From Streptomyces sp. TRM49041 (lineage in GTDB: Bacteria; Actinomycetota; Actinomycetes; Streptomycetales; Streptomycetaceae), in NCBI RefSeq assembly GCF_008271805.1, contig NZ_VSRY01000173.1, positions 264,765-328,764 of the forward strand: a stretch of DNA of 64,000 nt. Direction: 5' to 3'. The position numbers and the translations under genes were made by a program. The notes beneath the pieces were generated by a model. It had not been told where the DNA came from, did not search any database, and saw only the letters and a program-made list of their open reading frames with translations. Positions 51,693 through 60,800 of the stretch are shown here, one piece after another; positions within the stretch are counted from its first letter, which is position 1; the number at the start of each line of letters is the position of its first letter.

Positions 51693-51920
51693 TCAGCGGA
51701 CCAGTCCGCCGTAGCTGTTGTGGGGGAGGCCGGTCAGGCGATGGAGGGTGGGAGAGCGCACGGCGATGGCGGCCGCGCGGTCGGCCCAGGCCGAATGCGG
51801 GGAGCGGGGCGGCGGCATGTCGGCGACCGCGGCATGTGCCGTACGGGTCGTGAGTACCGCGACGACCGCAGCCAGTTCCTCGGGGGTCGGCCGCCCGTAC
51901 AGCACTTTGATGGAATCCAT
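51693..51920 (-). CDS. Acyl-CoA carboxylase epsilon subunit
   Basis: A 75-residue protein, MDSIKVLYGRPTPEELAAVV then AVLTTRTA, which is the consensus of actinobacterial acyl-CoA carboxylase epsilon subunits (short N-terminal GxPTxEELAAV helix, basic tail). These stabilise the carboxyltransferase/biotin-carboxylase complex. The tail SPHSAWADRAAAIAV includes the common W-x-Arg element. It is 77 bp after the carboxyltransferase gene and last in the operon. Confidence 0.85.
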   Translation of the reverse strand: MDSIKVLYGRPTPEELAAVVAVLTTRTAHAAVADMPPPRSPHSAWADRAAAIAVRSPTLHRLTGLPHNSYGGLVR

Positions 51921-51997
51921 GGGATGTGTACTCCTGAGAACGCCCTGAAACGGGATGTGGACCGGTCCGGTTCCGACGGGTGATCCGGACTCCCGAT

Positions 51998-53572
51998 CTA
52001 CAGCGGGATGTTGCCGTGCTTTTTCGCGGGGAGGATTTCCCGCTTGGTGCGCAGCGCGCGCAGTCCGCGGACGATGTACTGGCGGGTACTGGACGGCTTG
52101 ATCATCGCGTCGATGTCTCCACGTTCCGCGCTGGCAGAGGGGTTGAGCAGCGTTTGTGCGTACTCGCTCATCAGCTCGGCGCGCTGTTCCTCCGCCAGGG
52201 AGGCTTCCGCGAGGTCGGCTGTGGACGTCTCCTGCGGGAACAGGGGGGCGACGGCGGTGTGGGGCCCGGCCGCGGCGATCTGTGCAGTCGCCCACGCCAC
52301 GTTGAGGTCGGTGCCCAGGTGCTTGGGGCCCATCACGTCGTACGCGCCGCCGTACGCCTTGCGGGTGATGACGGTGATGAGCGGGACAGTGGCCTCGCCG
52401 TAGGCGTATATGAGCTTCGCGCCGCGCCGGATGATGCCGCTGTGCTCCTGGTCCGCCGTGGTGAGGAAACCGGGGGCGTCCACGAACGTCAGTACCGGCA
52501 CGTTGAAGGCGTCGCAGGTACGCACGAACCGGGCCGCCTTCTCGGAGGCGTCGATGTCCAGGCAGCCGCCGAACTGCATCGGCTGGTTGGCGACCACGCC
52601 CACCGGCTGTCCCTCGACCCGGCCGAAGCCGGTGATGATGTTCGGGGCGAACAGCGTTTGCGTCTCGAGGAGTTCCTGGTCGTCGAGCACATGCTCGACG
52701 ACCTGACGCATGTCGTAGGGCTGGTTGGGGGAGTGGGGGACGACCGTGTCCAGGTCCAGCTCCAGATCTTCGGTGAAGGTGTCGGGGTCGTACGGGAAGG
52801 CGGGCGGCTCTACGCAGTTGTTCGACGGTAGATACGACAGCAGTGATTTGACGTAGTCGACGGCGTCCTCTTCGTCGCAGGCCATGGAGTGCGCGACACC
52901 TGAGGTGGTTGTGTGGCTGCGGGCACCGCCGAGTTCCCGAAGGCCGATGTCCTCACCGGTGGCCGTGATGATGGCGCTCGGCGAGGCGCTGAACATGAAC
53001 GAGGTCCGCTCGGCCATCACCGTGAAGTCGGTCAGGGCGGGTGAGAACGCTGCGGTGCCGACACACGAGCCGAAAATGAGTGAGATCTGGGGCAGCACAC
53101 CGGAGCAGTGCACCTGGCGGCGGAAGATTTCGCTGTGGACACCGAGGGCGCTCGTGCGGTCACCACAGCCGGCGAGGCCGGCGTCATGGATGCCGATGAC
53201 GGGGCAGCCGGTCTTGAGCGCGAAGTCCATCACCTTGACGATTCTCCGGCCCAGTCCCTCGTCCAGGGCACCGCCCAGAATCGTGCTGTCGACGGCGTAG
53301 ACGGCTACCGGTCGGTCGTCGATCGTGCCGTAACCGGCGACCACACCGTCGGACGGACGGCCGAGATGCGATCCTGCACCGCTCAGGGCGTGCCCGACGG
53401 CCTCGTCGAGCTCGAGGAAGGAGTCCTCATCGACCAGTTGCTCCACACGCTCCCGGGCGGTTGTCCCCGCCCGCGGATGCCTCGCGGTCTCGTCGACCCG
53501 GTCACGCACGGTCTCCTCCGGATCCCCGACGGCACAGGGGTCCTTCATCTCGGCGGTGTGCTCGGAGGTCAT
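51998..53572 (-). CDS. Atypical acyl-CoA carboxylase carboxyltransferase (beta) subunit
   Basis: A 524-residue PccB/AccD-type carboxyltransferase. The C-terminal half is orthodox: TFVDAPGFLTTADQEHSGII, RRGAKLIYAYGEATVPLITV, TRKAYGGAYDVMGPKHLGTD. The N-terminal acyl-CoA site is not: IHDAGLAGCGDRTSALGVHS stands where family members have a DSGGARIQEG loop, and FGSCVGTAAFSPALTDFTVM where PCAGGAVYSPA is usual. The first oxyanion-hole glycines are thus changed. ATG 53572 follows GGAGAG. It pairs with the biotin carboxylase upstream. An unusual acyl-CoA or loss of half-activity are both possible. Confidence 0.88.
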   Translation of the reverse strand: MTSEHTAEMKDPCAVGDPEETVRDRVDETARHPRAGTTARERVEQLVDEDSFLELDEAVGHALSGAGSHLGRPSDGVVAGYGTIDDRPVAVYAVDSTILGGALDEGLGRRIVKVMDFALKTGCPVIGIHDAGLAGCGDRTSALGVHSEIFRRQVHCSGVLPQISLIFGSCVGTAAFSPALTDFTVMAERTSFMFSASPSAIITATGEDIGLRELGGARSHTTTSGVAHSMACDEEDAVDYVKSLLSYLPSNNCVEPPAFPYDPDTFTEDLELDLDTVVPHSPNQPYDMRQVVEHVLDDQELLETQTLFAPNIITGFGRVEGQPVGVVANQPMQFGGCLDIDASEKAARFVRTCDAFNVPVLTFVDAPGFLTTADQEHSGIIRRGAKLIYAYGEATVPLITVITRKAYGGAYDVMGPKHLGTDLNVAWATAQIAAAGPHTAVAPLFPQETSTADLAEASLAEEQRAELMSEYAQTLLNPSASAERGDIDAMIKPSSTRQYIVRGLRALRTKREILPAKKHGNIPL

Positions 53573-53708
53573 GGGCGTCTCTCCTTCTCCTGGTGAGTGG
53601 TGACGACATCGTGAGAGGCGCTCGATGCCCGAGAGGCGTTCGGTGCCCGAGAGGCGTTCGGCGCCCGGGGCGGGGGCGGCCACGGAGCGTCCGGCCCTTG
53701 AGCCGGCA

Positions 53709-55457
53709 TCAGTGTCTGATCTCGCAGATGGTGGCGCCGGAGGCGATCGACGCGCCGACCTCGGCTGCCAGGCCCTTGATCGTGCCGGACCGGTGGGCGT
53801 TGAGAGGCTGTTCCATCTTCATGGCCTCGAGGACGACGACCAGGTCGCCCTCCTCTACCTCCTGGCCCTCCTCGACCGCGACCTTGACGATCGTGCCCTG
53901 CATCGGCGAGGCGAGGGTGTCACCGGATGCGGCCGACGACTTCTTGGCCGCCCGGCGCTTGGGCTTCGCACCCGCCGCGAGACCGGTGCGGGCCGGCGTC
54001 ATGCCCAGGGAGGACGGCAGCGACACCTCGAGGCGCTTGCCGCCGACCTCGACCACGACGGCCTCGCGGCCAGCCTCGTCCTCCTCCGCGGCCGTGGGGA
54101 CGGTGAAGGGTTTGATCTCGTTGACGAACTCCGTCTCGATCCAGCGGGTGTGGACCCGGAAAGGGTCTGCCGTGAACGCCGGGTCGGCGACGACCGCGCG
54201 GTGGAAGGGAATGGCCGTGGCCATGCCCTCGACGTTGAACTCCGCCAGCGCGCGCGCCGCGCGCTGCAGCGCCTGCTCGCGGGTCGCGCCGGTCACGATC
54301 AGCTTGGCGAGCAGGGAGTCCCAGGCCGGGCCGATCACCGAGCCGGTCTCGACGCCCGACTCCAGACGCACACCGGGGCCGCTGGGCGGGGCGAAGGCGG
54401 TCACGGTGCCTGGGGCGGGGAGGAAGTCCCGGCCCGGGTCCTCGCCGTTGATCCGGAACTCGAAAGAGTGGCCGCGCAGCGCCGGGTCACCGTAATCGAG
54501 CTTCTCGCCGTCGGCGATACGGAACATCTCGCGGACCAGGTCGATGCCGGTGACCTCCTCGGTGACCGGGTGCTCGACCTGGAGCCGGGTGTTGACCTCC
54601 AGGAAGGAGATCGTGCCGTCGAGGCCGATGAGGAACTCGACCGTGCCGGCGCCGACGTAACCGGCCTCCTTGAGGATGGCCTTCGACGCGCGGTAGAGCT
54701 CGGCGTTCTGAGCCTGTGACAGGAAGGGGGCCGGGGCCTCCTCCACCAGCTTCTGGTGGCGGCGCTGCAGCGAGCAGTCACGCGTCGAGACGACCACCAC
54801 GTTGCCGTGCGAGTCGGCCAGGCACTGGGTCTCGACGTGGCGCGGTTTGTCGAGGTAGCGCTCGACGAAGCACTCTCCGCGGCCGAAGGCGGCGACCGCC
54901 TCGCGGACCGCCGAGTCGTACAGCTCCGGCACCTCTTCGAGCGTCCTGGCCACCTTCAGACCGCGCCCGCCACCGCCGAAGGCGGCCTTGATGGCGATCG
55001 GCAGCCCGTGCTCCTGCGCGAACGCCACGACCTCGTCGGCGCCGGTCACCGGGTCCGCGGTGCCGGCGACCAGCGGGGCGCCGGCGCGCTGGGCGATGTG
55101 ACGGGCGGCGACCTTGTCGCCGAGGTCGCGGATCGCCTGGGGCGGCGGGCCGATCCAGGTCAGACCGGCGTCCATGACGGCCTGGGCGAACGCGGCGTTC
55201 TCGGACAGGAAACCGTATCCGGGGTGGATCGCGTCCGCCCCCGAATCGGCCGCTGCCCGAAGCACCTTGGCCATGTCCAGATAGCTGGCGGCCGGAGTGT
55301 CACCGCCCAGAGCGAACGCCTCGTCGGCCGCACGGACGTGCAGGGCGTCCCGGTCCGGATCGGCGTAGACGGCTACGCTCGCGATCCCGGCGTCCCGGCA
55401 GGCACGGGCGACACGGACAGCGATTTCGCCACGGTTGGCGATGAGCACCTTGCGCAC
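53709..55457 (-). CDS. Acyl-CoA carboxylase alpha subunit (biotin carboxylase + BCCP)
   Basis: A 582-residue AccA2-like protein. Biotin carboxylase: RKVLIANRGEIAVRVARACR, ATP-grasp glycine loop KAAFGGGGRGLKVA, SFLEVNTRLQVEHPVTEEVT with the catalytic Glu/Arg. A Lys/Ala-rich linker (GAKPKRRAAKKSSAASG) leads to the biotinyl domain with VVLEAMKMEQPL (biotin-Lys) and C-terminus GATICEIRH. GTG 55457 has AGGAG five bases upstream. First gene of the operon alpha, beta, epsilon, under GntR operator E. Confidence 0.95.
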   Translation of the reverse strand: MRKVLIANRGEIAVRVARACRDAGIASVAVYADPDRDALHVRAADEAFALGGDTPAASYLDMAKVLRAAADSGADAIHPGYGFLSENAAFAQAVMDAGLTWIGPPPQAIRDLGDKVAARHIAQRAGAPLVAGTADPVTGADEVVAFAQEHGLPIAIKAAFGGGGRGLKVARTLEEVPELYDSAVREAVAAFGRGECFVERYLDKPRHVETQCLADSHGNVVVVSTRDCSLQRRHQKLVEEAPAPFLSQAQNAELYRASKAILKEAGYVGAGTVEFLIGLDGTISFLEVNTRLQVEHPVTEEVTGIDLVREMFRIADGEKLDYGDPALRGHSFEFRINGEDPGRDFLPAPGTVTAFAPPSGPGVRLESGVETGSVIGPAWDSLLAKLIVTGATREQALQRAARALAEFNVEGMATAIPFHRAVVADPAFTADPFRVHTRWIETEFVNEIKPFTVPTAAEEDEAGREAVVVEVGGKRLEVSLPSSLGMTPARTGLAAGAKPKRRAAKKSSAASGDTLASPMQGTIVKVAVEEGQEVEEGDLVVVLEAMKMEQPLNAHRSGTIKGLAAEVGASIASGATICEIRH

Positions 55458-55794
55458 GATGGCTCCTGATTGCGTGAGTTGTGCCGACCGCTGCAGCGTC
55501 AGCGTGGCAGGGATGACAGTCTGTAGTCGGCTCCGCCCCGAACAGTCCCTGCGGCGAGGCAACCGATCAGAGCACCCCCGGCGGCAGTACGGCCGCTCTG
55601 CCGCACTCCGCCGGGGACGGGCGGCGGCGAGGGCGCTCTCGGCCGGTACCGGACGCGGTTGTGCAGGAGTGGCGACGGTACGGCCGGCGGCCGGGTGGCG
55701 ACGAAGGTCATGGCACACCTTGAGAGCGCGGGAACGGGGAAGTGGCCCGTGAGTGGGGCATCACGGTGCTGGCGTGGGCGGCGCCACTCGCATC

Positions 55795-55823
55795 ACCCTA
55801 TGGATTGTTCAACGATTCTTCAA
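55795..55823 (-). promoter_or_regulatory. GntR operator E before the acyl-CoA carboxylase operon
   Basis: GGATTGTTCAACGATTC (55802-55818) lies between leftward TTGAAG (55823-55818) and TAGGGT (55800-55795), 17-bp spacing as at sites C and D. It extends the putative GntR regulon to the carboxylase. Bases 55458-55794 (leader) and 55824-56307 show no gene. Confidence 0.7.
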
Positions 55824-56307
55824 TGTCGTGTCTCGGTCTTTCGCCCCGCGCGATGCGGCGAGGCCGCGCGAAGCCGCGGACGCGAGCCCCGCCCTACCGA
55901 GCGGAAAGCGCCGTTCGCTCCGGTTGTGGAGGGTGCCCGGCCTTTCCTCGTGAATGTCGCGGTTGCCGTGGCTGCCTCCTCGGCGACGCCGGCAAGTGGT
56001 TGAAGGCCGAGAAGCCGGACCGCGTCCGGCTGACGGGCGGACTGACCCCCCGTGCCTGGACTCCTCGACGACAGCTGCGGCATGCGGCGAGTTGTCCGGC
56101 CGGTTGTCGCAAGGCTGCGACTGGACAGGTCGACGACGGCAGACAAGCACGCGAAGCCCCTGGCGACGACGGTTTATCTTGATTGACGCCCCGTCTGCCA
56201 GGAGCTTCGTCGTTGCGTGGGCCGGTCCAACCTGCGGTCACCGCTCTTCTCGGGTCTCGATAGCAGCGGATGCGGTACGCAGGGCCTCTGCGGTGATGTC
56301 TCGTTGC

Positions 56308-56787
56308 TCAGGGATGCATTCGCGCGCCCTTGAGGACCTTGTCCACTGCGTTGCGTGGCCCGTAGACGGCCATCCCTACCAGATCGAGCTGGTCCCTTCC
56401 CACAGCCCGTACGGCCGCGCGGTTGTCCCGGTCGTTGCCCGTGCTGAACAGATCCGCCGTGAACGCGGCCCTCGGCAGCGAGCGGGACAGCGCGCGACCG
56501 TGGGCGGCGGTCAGCGTCTCCTTCGTCCCCTCGAAGATCAGAACAGGCTGGCGGAACATCGGCAGATACGCGGTGTCGTCGGCGTCCGCGTACGGCTCGC
56601 CGATCACCTCGGGTGACACCGTGCCGAGCCCGCTGACCAGGAAGGCGGTCACATTCAGGCGCTGCCAGGGCTCAAGGTCGTCGCGCAGCAGGACGGCGAT
56701 CTTGGTGTCGAAGCGGACAGGCACGCTCCCATCCCTTGCGCCGGTCTCGACCCCGGTTCCGGTGTGAGTCTCATCCTTGGTTCTCAT
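56308..56787 (-). CDS. DUF2000 family protein
   Basis: A 159-residue protein: FDTKIAVLLRDDLEPWQRLN, VTAFLVSGLGTVSPEVIGEP, LPMFRQPVLIFEGTKETLTA and LFSTGNDRDNRAAVRAVGRD. This is the DUF2000 pattern; the fold resembles peptidyl-tRNA hydrolase II (family knowledge). ATG 56787 is used; an in-frame ATG at 56823 would run towards the divergent regulator. The pairing with an AraC gene is frequent for this family. Function unknown. Confidence 0.83.
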   Translation of the reverse strand: MRTKDETHTGTGVETGARDGSVPVRFDTKIAVLLRDDLEPWQRLNVTAFLVSGLGTVSPEVIGEPYADADDTAYLPMFRQPVLIFEGTKETLTAAHGRALSRSLPRAAFTADLFSTGNDRDNRAAVRAVGRDQLDLVGMAVYGPRNAVDKVLKGARMHP

Positions 56788-56839
56788 GCTTCGAGACTCC
56801 AGGGTGCTGGGATTCTCCGTCATGTACGTTCTTTGCGTG

Positions 56840-57640
56840 ATGCCCCGGCAGGAGGTCTCTGCGTGGCGCCCGCTGGTCGCGGGTGTCGTGGAGGTCTTCC
56901 ACGCCCACTTCACCGAGCACGCGTACCCCATGCATGTCCACGACGCCTGGACTCTGCTGATCGTCGACGACGGTGCGGTCCGCTACGACCTTGACCGCCA
57001 CGAACGTGGCACCCCGAACGACACCGTGAGCCTGCTCCCGCCGCAGGTTCCGCACAACGGATCACCGGCTACCCCTCACGGCTTCCACAAGCGTGTCCTC
57101 TATCTCGACATGACGCAGCTGGACGAGAGCTTCATCGGTCCGGCGGTGGATGGCCCTGACGTCGCCGATCCCGTGCTGCGCGAACGCGTCGGACAGCTGC
57201 ACACGGCTCTCGCGAACCGGGGCGACGAGTTCGAGGCCGAGAGCCGTCTCGCCTTCATCAGCGAACGCCTGCGCGAACACCTGCGCCCCAGGTCGGCCGT
57301 CCGCAGCGCGGGGCCCGATCGCCGCGTCGCCCAGACCCTGCGTGAGCTCCTCGACGAGCGACTGCTTGAAGTCATCACCCTGGAAGAGGCCGCAGCCGTG
57401 GTCCACGCCCATCCCACGCATCTCGTACGTGCCTTCAGCGCCGCCTTCGGCATCGCACCTCACCAGTACGTGACATCCCGCCGCGTCGACCTGGCCCGAC
57501 GGCTGCTACTCGACGGACAGCCGCCGATCGAGGTGGCGACCGCCGTCGGCTTCTACGACCAGTCCCATCTCACCCGGCACTTCAAGCGAGTCGTGGGCAT
57601 CACCCCCGGCCAGTACGCACGTACCGGGACCGGCAGTTGA
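56840..57640 (+). CDS. AraC family transcriptional regulator
   Basis: A 266-residue regulator with an N-terminal cupin (HAYPMHVHDAWTLLIVDDGA, LLPPQVPHNGSPATPHGFHK) and a C-terminal double HTH (LEEAAAVVHAHPTHLVRAFS, IEVATAVGFYDQSHLTRHFK, RVVGITPGQYARTG). ATG 56840 fits the family N-terminus. The 52-bp gap to the divergent DUF2000 gene must hold both promoters, so it probably controls that gene. Confidence 0.9.
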   Translation: MPRQEVSAWRPLVAGVVEVFHAHFTEHAYPMHVHDAWTLLIVDDGAVRYDLDRHERGTPNDTVSLLPPQVPHNGSPATPHGFHKRVLYLDMTQLDESFIGPAVDGPDVADPVLRERVGQLHTALANRGDEFEAESRLAFISERLREHLRPRSAVRSAGPDRRVAQTLRELLDERLLEVITLEEAAAVVHAHPTHLVRAFSAAFGIAPHQYVTSRRVDLARRLLLDGQPPIEVATAVGFYDQSHLTRHFKRVVGITPGQYARTGTGS

Positions 57641-57809
57641 GCGGTCGGCTTGCGCAGCCGCTTCAGCTCCTCGTCCTCCCCCGGTCGTCGACGCCCCGCC
57701 CACCCGCGACCTCGGTCGCCGTCCGGCCCGACGACCGCACGGGCTCGATCGCGTCACGCCGGCACTCCACCGAGTGCCGAAGGAGGTCCTGGCCAGGGCC
57801 GACCCGGGC

Positions 57810-60800
57810 TCATACCGACGATTCGTCAGGGGCTGGCTGTTCTGTCCAGATGATCTTGCCTGTTTTCGTGTAGCGCGTGCCCCATCGTCGCGCGAGCTGC
57901 GCGATGATCAACAGGCCCCGCCCTCCCTCGTCCGTGGTCCGGGCGTGGCGCAGGCGAGGCGAGGTGCTGCTCGCGTCGGACACTTCGCAGATCAGGCCGC
58001 GGTCCCGGATCAGCCGCAGACTGATCGGGCCGGTCGCATGACGGATGGCGTTGGTGACCAGTTCGCTGACGATCAGCTCCGTGGTGAACGTCAGATCGTC
58101 CAGGCCCCATGCCGACAGTTGCCGGGTGGCCACGCTGCGGGCGTCGGCGACGGCTGCGGGGTCCGAGGGCAGGTCCCAGGACGCGACCCGGCCCGGGCCC
58201 AGCAGGCGGGTACGGGCAAGGAGCAGGGCGGCGTCGTCGGACGGCGGAACGGTCAACAGTGCGTCGAACACATTGTCGCCGATCTCCTCCAGCGTCGGCA
58301 TCGGTACCGCGAGTGTGCTGCTCAGCCGGGAGAGTCCGACGTCGATGTCCCAGTCGAACGTCTCGATGAGGCCGTCGGTGTACATCCCGATGAGGCTGCC
58401 CGGTGCCAGTTCCAGTTCCGCGGACTCGAAGGGCATGGAGCCCAGGCCGAGCGGCGGTCCGGCGGGCAGGTCCAGGAAGTCGACGGCGCCGTCGGGGCTG
58501 ACGATCACGGGCGGGAGGTGGCCGGCCCGGGCCAGTGTGCACAGCCCGGTGACCGGGTCGTACACGGCGTACAGGCAGGTGGCTCCCAAGAACGCGGCGC
58601 CCACACTCTCGTTCTCGGCCCCCTGCCCGTCGCCGCCGTGTCCCTCCATCAGGCCGATGACGAGGTCGTCCAGGTGGGCCAGCAGTTCGTCGGGGGGGAG
58701 GTCCAGATTGGCGAGCGTGCGCACGGCCGTGCGGAGCCGCCCCATGCTGGCCGCCGCGTTGATTCCATGTCCGACCACGTCCCCGACGACCAGTGCGACC
58801 CGGGTCCCGGAGAGCGGAATCACGTCGAACCAGTCACCCCCCACGCCGCTGGGCGCATCCGCCGGGAGGTACCAGGACGCCACCTCCAGGGCGGATCCTC
58901 CCGTCACCTCTCGCGGCAGCAGGTTCTGCTGCATCGACTGGGCCGCGTTCCGCTCGCGGGTGTAGCGGCGGGCGTTGTCGACACACACCGCCGCACGGGA
59001 GACGAGTTCCTCGGCGAGGCGTACGTCGTCCTCCTCGAAGGGACCCAGGCGACCGGAACGGACGAAGGTCGCCGCGCCCAGGGTGACGCCGCGAGCCTTC
59101 ACCGGTACCACCATGATCGAGCGGAACTGGAACTCGCGGAAGACGGCGCCCAGCGACGGGTCCATGGCCACCCATGCGCCGGCGGAGGTGTCCAGGATCG
59201 GTTCCACCAGGGTCCTGCCTTCCAGCAGGCAGCGGGCGACGGGCGACGAGGGGGCGCGCTGGACCCTCTCTCCCACGGCCAGTCGCGCCTCCGGAGAGCC
59301 CTCACGTACCGATTTCTGGGCCGCCCGACGGATGACGGGGCCGATGTCGACCGGCCCCGGGGCCGGTTCGTCGCCTCTCATGACCGAGTCCAGCAGGTCG
59401 ATGGCGACGAAGTCGGCGAGGGACGGCACGGCGTCGTCGGCCAGTTCCTGTGCCGTTCGCGTCACCTCCAGCGTGCTGCCGATGTGTGCGCTGGCGTCGT
59501 TCAGCAGGGCAAGCCGTTCCTGGGCGCGCCAGCGCTCGGTGACATCGATGATCATGTACCAGATGCCCACGTGCCTGCCGTGGCGGTCCCTCATCCCGAA
59601 GAACGAGGCCGAGTACGCACGCTCCCGGTGGGGATCGGCATAGCTGGGGCCGCGGAACTCGTGGTCCATCACCGGAACCCCGGTCCGAAGGACCATGTGC
59701 ATCTTCTCCTCGAACGGCTCCGCCTCGAAGCTCGGCAGCACCTCCTTCACCGACCGGCCCAGCCGGCGCTCGAGGGGGATCACGCGTCCCAGGACGTCGT
59801 TCACCCAGACGTACCGCAGATCCGTGTCCAGGACGGCCACACCGACCGGTGCGGGCGCGAGGAAAGGCTCGAGCATCAGCTGGCTCACCCCACCTCCCGG
59901 CATCCGCCAGAAGGCACTTTCCGGTGGCCGGCCGACGAACCGGCCGAAGACCAGTGCCGCGATCGTGGCTACCAGCACGCCCGGGACCATCTCGTAGATG
60001 TCCGACTCCAGTGGCCCGAGCAGCGGATTGATCCACCTCCAGAGAAGCACCGTGGCCGCGCCCGACACGATTCCGGCCACGGCCCCAGCCCAGGTCATAC
60101 GCGGCCAGTAGAGCGAGAGGAGGACGACCGGCCCGAAGGCTGCTCCGGAACCCGCCCAGGCATAGGCGACGATGTTCAGCACTCCGCCGCCATTGAGCGC
60201 GATCACATAGGCGACCAGGATCACCACGACCACGGCGCCGCGGCCGACCCACACCAGCGCCTTGTCCGAGGCGCGGCGGCGGAGGAAGGCTCGGTAGAAG
60301 TCCTCCGTGAGGGCGACGGACGACACCAGGAGCTGGCTGTCCGCAGTCGACATGATCGCGGCAAGTACGGCAATCAGCATCACCCCGGCGATCCAGGGAT
60401 TGAGCAGGGTCTGGCTCAGGGCGATGAACACCGTCTCCGGGTTGTCGAGTGGTTGATCGAGGCGCGCGATGCCGACGAGGCCCACGAGCGTGGCGCCGGT
60501 GAGCGCGACGAGAACCCAGCCCGTTCCGATACGCCGGGCCGTGGGGATGGCACGGGTGCTGCGAATGCTCATGAAGCGGGCGAGGATGTGCGGCTGGCCG
60601 AAGTAACCGAGGCCCCAGGAGAGCAGCGAAATGATCGCGACAGCGCTGAGTGCCCCGCCTGCCGACCACTGGCCGTCGCTGAAACTGGCTCCGGCCCCCA
60701 TGTCCAGGAGCGTCGGCGCCTTGTCCCTGACGTCGTCGCTCAGCGCCCCGAAACCCCCGAGTACCCCGAGGCCGACAGCAGGGAGCACGACCAGCGCCAG

